NCBI GenBank assembly: GCA_017615435.1
Contig: JAGAAF010000051.1
Span: 1 to 64,000 of the forward strand
Direction of reading: 5' to 3'
DNA: 64,000 bases
From: Bacteroidales bacterium
GTDB lineage: Bacteria; Bacteroidota; Bacteroidia; Bacteroidales; UBA932
In this document: one piece after another, positions 63,640 to 64,000 of the stretch
Layout: every line of letters starts with the position of its first letter
Numbering within the stretch: the stretch's first letter is position 1
The notes under the pieces: generated by a model
Database searches by the model: none
Told to the model about the DNA's origin: nothing
Seen by the model: the letters and a program-made list of their open reading frames with translations, nothing else
Translations under genes and position numbers: made by a program

Positions 63640-64000
63640 AAAGAATAGTCGAATGTGTCCCGAATTATAGCGAGGGACGTGATAAAAGTGTCATCGATGC
63701 GATAGTGGCGGCCATCGCTGCCGTGCCCGGAGTGAAGGTGCTGAATGTGGATCCCGGCGAGGCGACCAACCGCACGGTGGTGACTTTCGTCGGCGAGCCG
63801 GAGGCGGTCGTGGAGGCTGCGTTCAAGGGCTCGGAGAAGGCGGCGGAGCTGATCGATATGCGCCGTCACCACGGTGCCCATCCGCGCAGCGGCGCGACGG
63901 ACGTGCTGCCTCTCATCCCCGTGAGCGGGATCACGCTGGAGGAGTGCGCCACGCTCGCCCGTGGGCTCGCGGAAAGGTTATGGACAGAGCTGGGCATACC
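63636..64000 (+). CDS. Glutamate formimidoyltransferase (N-terminal part, cut by the window)
   Basis: 121 residues are visible, open to the right edge. MKRIVECVPNYSEGR is the family's N-terminal hallmark, followed by VKVLNVDPGEATNRTVVTF and MRRHHGAHPRSGATDVLPLIPVSGI. The enzyme moves formimino groups from formiminoglutamate to tetrahydrofolate in histidine degradation. Its ATG overlaps the TlpA-like stop, so they share a transcript, though a functional link is not evident. Confidence 0.9.
   Translation, partial: MKRIVECVPNYSEGRDKSVIDAIVAAIAAVPGVKVLNVDPGEATNRTVVTFVGEPEAVVEAAFKGSEKAAELIDMRRHHGAHPRSGATDVLPLIPVSGITLEECATLARGLAERLWTELGI

Overview
This 64 kb window comes from a bacterium of the phylum Bacteroidota, most likely an uncultured gut- or rumen-type Bacteroidales. 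The evidence is a SusC/SusD pair, type V (FimA/Mfa1-like) pilin lipoproteins, a eukaryote-type ProRS, many TAnnTTTG (-7) promoter boxes, and mostly A/T-rich starts without Shine-Dalgarno sequences. Base composition looks moderately GC-rich, except in a transposase island (18.0-19.2 kb) and parts of the pilin locus.

Layout. 0.2-10.3 kb (minus strand) is housekeeping and envelope: a Tyr/Gly-rich lipoprotein, a FadL-like porin, lpxD, lpxC, lpxA, a WbqC-family gene, then rimP, nusA and infB. 10.4-17.9 kb carries proS, a DUF3078 barrel, tilS, sppA (opposite strand), hisS and an S41-type lipoprotein. 18.0-21.7 kb holds a Y1 (RAYT-like) transposase flanked by inverted copies of a 72-74 bp repeat, a lemA/DUF2207 pair and a third repeat copy. 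21.8-26.5 kb has chorismate mutase, DAHP synthase, a lipoprotein, a TrpB2-type beta subunit and a ThrE exporter. 26.6-43.7 kb is one long minus-strand fimbrial operon: a DUF3575/OmpA-like protein, an Mfa2/FimB-like anchor, five tandem pilins, three larger tip or accessory lipoproteins and a CapA-like phosphoesterase. It is preceded by a 470 bp regulatory region and a divergent transmembrane AraC regulator (44.2 kb). 45.4-51.3 kb holds a second membrane AraC regulator, an OlsF/GlsF-like fused acyltransferase, a DUF4434 Tat lipoprotein, a nitrilase-like gene and deoD. 51.4-63.0 kb is a SusC/SusD polysaccharide-utilisation locus with two DUF4855 genes (one broken by an in-frame TAA) and a beta-helix lipoprotein, but no enzyme family I can recognise as a classical CAZyme. 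The right edge has a TlpA-like thioredoxin and the start of a glutamate formimidoyltransferase.

Themes. (1) The pilus locus looks like a complete multi-pilin system in which all eight surface subunits share a Thr-Lys-(Ala/Gly/Thr) site about 25-35 residues after the lipobox Cys. This suggests Lys-directed rather than Arg-directed maturation. Hairpins between the pilin genes may set subunit ratios. (2) The tetranucleotide CATG is almost absent: I count 12 by eye against roughly 240 expected, and eight of the 12 fall in one 1.3 kb stretch covering the nitrilase-like gene and deoD. (3) Divergent genes share mirror-image promoter pairs, and several -7 boxes sit 3-9 nt from the start codon, predicting leaderless or near-leaderless mRNAs. 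(4) The glycan locus combines SusCD with DUF4855 and, nearby, DUF4434 TIM-barrel-type proteins, so its substrate and chemistry are open. All functions are inferred from reading the sequence; no database search was run.
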